This document shows, piece by piece, positions 5,850 to 8,098 of a stretch of DNA of 8,098 nt (its first letter is position 1; each line of letters opens with the position of its first letter). The position numbers were made by a program, and so were the translations under genes. The notes beneath the pieces are model-generated. The model saw only the letters and a program-made list of their open reading frames with translations. It did no database searches and was not told the origin of the DNA. The DNA comes from Chloroflexota bacterium (GTDB lineage: Bacteria > Chloroflexota > Limnocylindria > QHBO01): assembly GCA_005879775.1 (NCBI GenBank), contig VBJX01000093.1, positions 1-8,098 on the forward strand, given 5' to 3'.

Positions 5850-6695
5850 TCAGCGCGGCTCGACCCAGGGTTTCCTCCAGGCGGGCGCCTCGAATGGGGC
5901 GCAGTAGTACCAGCGCTCGCTGATCGCCTTGTCGTGGGCGAACTCGATGAGGGCCACGCCGTGGACTCGCTCGCCGCCGGCGTAGGTGAGCTCCGACTCG
6001 CTCACCCAGTGCGCTCCTCGGCCCGCGATGCGCAGCGGAACGTAGGACGGAGAGAGGGCCCAGCGGTCGGGTGCGCCGCCCAGGCGCCGCTCCGAGCCGG
6101 AGGGCGTGCCACCCGGGTAGTTGCGATCCGCCTCGACGACCGCCGCTTGGCCGCGGAAGCGCTCGCCGGACTGTGGCAGATCCGCGACCCAGTCGGGATG
6201 GCGCAGCTTGCCCAGGGCCTCGAGGTCGTTGGCGGCCAGTGCCCGCGTGTAGTGCTCGACCACCGAGCGGTCGACCGCCTGATGGTGCTCGGCGGGGACG
6301 CTGCTCGCCTCGGCCGGGATCGCCTCAACCCATTGGGCGCGCCATGCGGGAGGCGCGAATGGATCCGCGAAGTAGGCGGTCTCTCGCGCGGCCCGGCCGT
6401 CGCGGACGTCCCAGATGGCCACGATCCACCAGGTATCGGGCCCATAGGTGGTCTTCTGCTCCAGGACCACCAGGTCCTCCCCGCACCAGGTCAGGCGCGG
6501 CGGACCCTGGACGGCGGGAGGTGTCGGATGGGCGGCCGCCATGGCCATCGCATTCGCCCGGCCACGGATCCGCTCACCCGACTGCGGATACTCCTCGACG
6601 AAGTCATCGCCGGCCAGCCGCTCCTGCGCCCCATCTTCGCCGGCGATATAGGCGAGCAGCAGGGCCTCGAACCCGCGCCGATGGCTGTCGTCCAC
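5850..6695 (-). CDS. Tandem SnoaL/NTF2-like domain protein
   Basis: A 281-residue soluble protein of unknown role, made of two related SnoaL/NTF2-like halves. Each half starts with a helical stretch (GFEALLLAYIAGEDGAQERL; VVEHYTRALAANDLEALGKL), then PQSGERxRG (37-45 and 174-182), a beta-rich region, and a matching end, FAPPAWRAQWVE (113-124) and FEAPAWRKPWVE (268-279). This shows an internal duplication. The fold is a cone-shaped pocket found in small-molecule enzymes, binding proteins and stress proteins; catalytic residues cannot be assigned. No signal peptide or membrane helix is seen. The start is GTG at 6695, 18 nt after the histidine kinase stop, with only a weak GAAGGG upstream; an ATG at 6703 is out of frame. 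It is likely cotranscribed with the kinase. It resembles polyketide-cyclase-like proteins, but a biosynthetic role is not supported here. Confidence 0.85.
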   Translation of the reverse strand: MDDSHRRGFEALLLAYIAGEDGAQERLAGDDFVEEYPQSGERIRGRANAMAMAAAHPTPPAVQGPPRLTWCGEDLVVLEQKTTYGPDTWWIVAIWDVRDGRAARETAYFADPFAPPAWRAQWVEAIPAEASSVPAEHHQAVDRSVVEHYTRALAANDLEALGKLRHPDWVADLPQSGERFRGQAAVVEADRNYPGGTPSGSERRLGGAPDRWALSPSYVPLRIAGRGAHWVSESELTYAGGERVHGVALIEFAHDKAISERWYYCAPFEAPAWRKPWVEPR

Positions 6696-6713
6696 GGCGC
6701 CATTCTGGGCCCT

Positions 6714-7784
6714 TCAAGCCGTGCGCGGCACGTCGACCCAGAAGGTCGAGCCGATCCCCTCCGTGCTCTCCACGCCCGCCGACCCGCCGTGCGCCTCGGC
6801 GATGTGGCGCACGATGGCCAGCCCCAGCCCGGCGCTTCCCCCGCCGAGCAGCTCGTCGGCCTCGCCGCGGGCGCGCGAGCGATCCACCTTGTAGAAGCGC
6901 TCGAAGATGCGCGACTGATGGGCATCGGGAATGCCGATCCCGTCATCGGCCACCGTGAAGCGCACGAGTCCGGGCAGCGTCTGCCAGCCGAGGCGCACCT
7001 CGCCTTCGACACGGTTGTACTTGACCGCATTGTGCGCCAGGTTGAGGAGCGCCTGGCCCAGGCGCGCCGGGTCGGCAAGGGCCCGGACGGCTTCGGCGTC
7101 GGCCGCTCCGGGGAGCACGCGCACGTCGATGTGGCGCCGCGCGGCGACCGGTCCGATCCGCTCCGCCAGGGTGGCGACCACCATGTCAGGGTCGAGCGTC
7201 TCGACCGCCAGCTTCGACTCGCCCGACTCGATCATCGACAGCTCCAGCAGCTCGTCGACCAGCTGGGCGAGATGGTCGACTTCGCGGCCGATCTGCTCGG
7301 CGAAGGTGGCGGCGGTGTCGGCATCCGGGGCCGCGCCGCCGGAGAGGGTCTCGGCCAGCAGCTTGATCGAGGCCAGCGGCGTGCGCAGCTCGTGGCTGAT
7401 GTTGGCGATGAAGTCACGTCGCACCCGCTCTACCCGGCGCAGGGTGCTGATCTCGTGGAGGGCGACCACCAGGTTGCCGGCTGCGATCGGCACCACGTCC
7501 ACGGTGAAGTGCCGTCTGCCGAGCGCCCCGAGCTGGGCTTCGCCGCTGGCGGGCTCGTCCCCGCCCAACGCTTCGCGGGCCACCGAATCGAGCGCCGCCG
7601 AGCCGAAGGCCGCGATCAGGCTCAGCCCGATCAGCTCCTCCGCGGTCCGATCCGCCAGGTGCGCGGCGCCCGCTCCGGCCCGCGTGATCCGCAGCCGCTC
7701 GTCGACCAGCAGCAGAACAAATCCCACCGTTCGCGCCAGGAGTGCTTCGAAGGCCTCAGCGCTGCGCGGGTCGAGGGAGAGCAT
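6714..7784 (-). CDS. PhoR-like sensor histidine kinase with PAS domain, no membrane helix
   Basis: A 356-residue kinase that autophosphorylates on His and passes phosphate to the adjacent regulator. Domains in order: PAS-like sensor (about 15-115, GFVLLLVDERLRITRAGAGA, ending VVALHEISTLRRVERVRRDF); HisKA dimerisation domain with the phospho-acceptor H131 in ANISHELRTPLASIKLL; and HATPase_c with N box NLAHNAVKYN (248-257), G1 DDGIGIP (280-286), F box IFERFYKVDR (293-302) and G2 GGGSAGLGLAIVRHI (314-328). All catalytic motifs are intact. PhoR relatives often carry membrane spans before the PAS domain; none is evident here, so sensing is probably cytosolic or via a partner. ATG at 7784 lies 3 nt after the regulator stop. 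It is PhoR-like by sequence; a role in phosphate control is not shown. Confidence 0.95.
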   Translation of the reverse strand: MLSLDPRSAEAFEALLARTVGFVLLLVDERLRITRAGAGAAHLADRTAEELIGLSLIAAFGSAALDSVAREALGGDEPASGEAQLGALGRRHFTVDVVPIAAGNLVVALHEISTLRRVERVRRDFIANISHELRTPLASIKLLAETLSGGAAPDADTAATFAEQIGREVDHLAQLVDELLELSMIESGESKLAVETLDPDMVVATLAERIGPVAARRHIDVRVLPGAADAEAVRALADPARLGQALLNLAHNAVKYNRVEGEVRLGWQTLPGLVRFTVADDGIGIPDAHQSRIFERFYKVDRSRARGEADELLGGGSAGLGLAIVRHIAEAHGGSAGVESTEGIGSTFWVDVPRTA

Positions 7785-7787
7785 CGG

Positions 7788-8098
7788 TCAGCTCGGATGC
7801 GGCGTGAAGGCGTAGCCCACGCCGCGGACCGTCCTGAAGTAGTTATGCCCGTCGCGGGCGCGCAGCTTGGAACGCAGCCAGCTGACGTGCACATCGACGG
7901 TGCGCTCATCGCCGGCATAGTCGAGGCCCCAGATGCGGCTCAGGAGCTGGTCGCGGGTGAAGATGCGTCCCGGCTCGGAGGCCATCTGGGCCAGCAGGTC
8001 GAACTCCTTGGTGGTCAGGTGCAAGGATTCCTCGCCGAAGCGCACCTCGCGGCGCGCGACGTCGATCTGCAGCGCTCCGCTGGTGACGGTCTTCCCGG
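7788..8098 (-). CDS. OmpR/PhoB-type response regulator, C-terminal DNA-binding part (partial)
   Basis: The reading frame enters from the right edge and ends with TGA at 7788-7790, so the start and receiver domain (with the phospho-Asp) lie outside the window. The visible 102 residues are an OmpR/PhoB winged-helix DNA-binding domain: the initial strands (LQIDVARREVRFGEESLHLT), T-T-KEFDLLAQMASEPGRIFT, the positioning helix RDQLLSRIWGLD, the recognition helix region ERTVDVHVSWLRSKLR, and the closing wing FRTVRGVGYAF. These are canonical family features. A GTG at 8045 is an internal Val codon, not a start, because the domain continues upstream of it. It lies 3 nt before the kinase gene and is its cognate partner by context. 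Target genes are unknown; a phosphate regulon would be guesswork. Confidence 0.94.
   Translation of the reverse strand, partial: GKTVTSGALQIDVARREVRFGEESLHLTTKEFDLLAQMASEPGRIFTRDQLLSRIWGLDYAGDERTVDVHVSWLRSKLRARDGHNYFRTVRGVGYAFTPHPS

Noticed and set aside
5822..5850. A sigma-70-type promoter for marR using TGATAT at 5822-5827 as the -10 element
   Set aside because: The -10-like match is reasonable, but no -35-like hexamer exists at 16-18 bp spacing, so it is not listed as a feature.
6071..6958. A 295-residue plus-strand open frame over the SnoaL-like and kinase genes
   Set aside because: Almost entirely Arg/Pro/Ala/Ser; the opposite strand encodes well-defined domains.
6491..7078. A 195-residue minus-strand frame starting inside the kinase gene and running into the SnoaL-like gene
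   Set aside because: Out of frame with both real genes, biased composition, and no domain.

Overview
This is a GC-rich, gene-dense bacterial segment with no intergenic gap longer than about 50 bases. It has two convergent blocks. The plus-strand block (1-5348) is a cytochrome c maturation (System I) cluster in the classical order ccmB(end)-C-D-E-F-G-H-I. ccmA presumably lies just upstream. The minus-strand block (5349-8098, read right to left) holds a PhoB/OmpR-type response regulator (C-terminal half only), a PAS-containing PhoR-like histidine kinase, a double SnoaL/NTF2-like protein and a MarR-type regulator. The two blocks abut tail to tail with no base between their stop codons. No rRNA, tRNA, CRISPR array or insertion sequence was seen.

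Organism: high GC, strong G/C third-position use, tightly coupled genes, and an alphaproteobacteria-like ccm gene order beside a soluble PhoR-like kinase would fit a high-GC Chloroflexota lineage or a relative. This is inference; no taxonomic marker is present.

How the genes work together: CcmB (with CcmA) and CcmC/CcmD load heme onto the CcmE chaperone through its conserved His. CcmF, with CcmH and CcmI, ligates heme to apocytochrome c. CcmG and CcmH supply reductant for the CXXCH cysteines. Most junctions overlap by 4-8 nt (ATGA or GTGA), so the block is almost certainly one translationally coupled operon.

The most notable observation is that ccmG is damaged. Its N-terminal thioredoxin half is read in one frame and its C-terminal end in another. 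The intervening stretch, which should carry the strand and cis-proline loop of the fold, is missing, consistent with an out-of-frame deletion of about 60-70 nt. The same gene has a CX3C (C-I-P-S-C) active site instead of the family's CXXC. The shifted frame stays open through ccmH into ccmI, so the lesion could also affect translation of ccmH. Other points of interest are a one-residue expansion in the CcmC WWD motif, a near-perfect 18-bp palindrome at the marR start, and a tandem-duplicated SnoaL-like protein in a two-component operon. I see no clear evidence for a wholly new system; the ccmG anomaly is the strongest lead.
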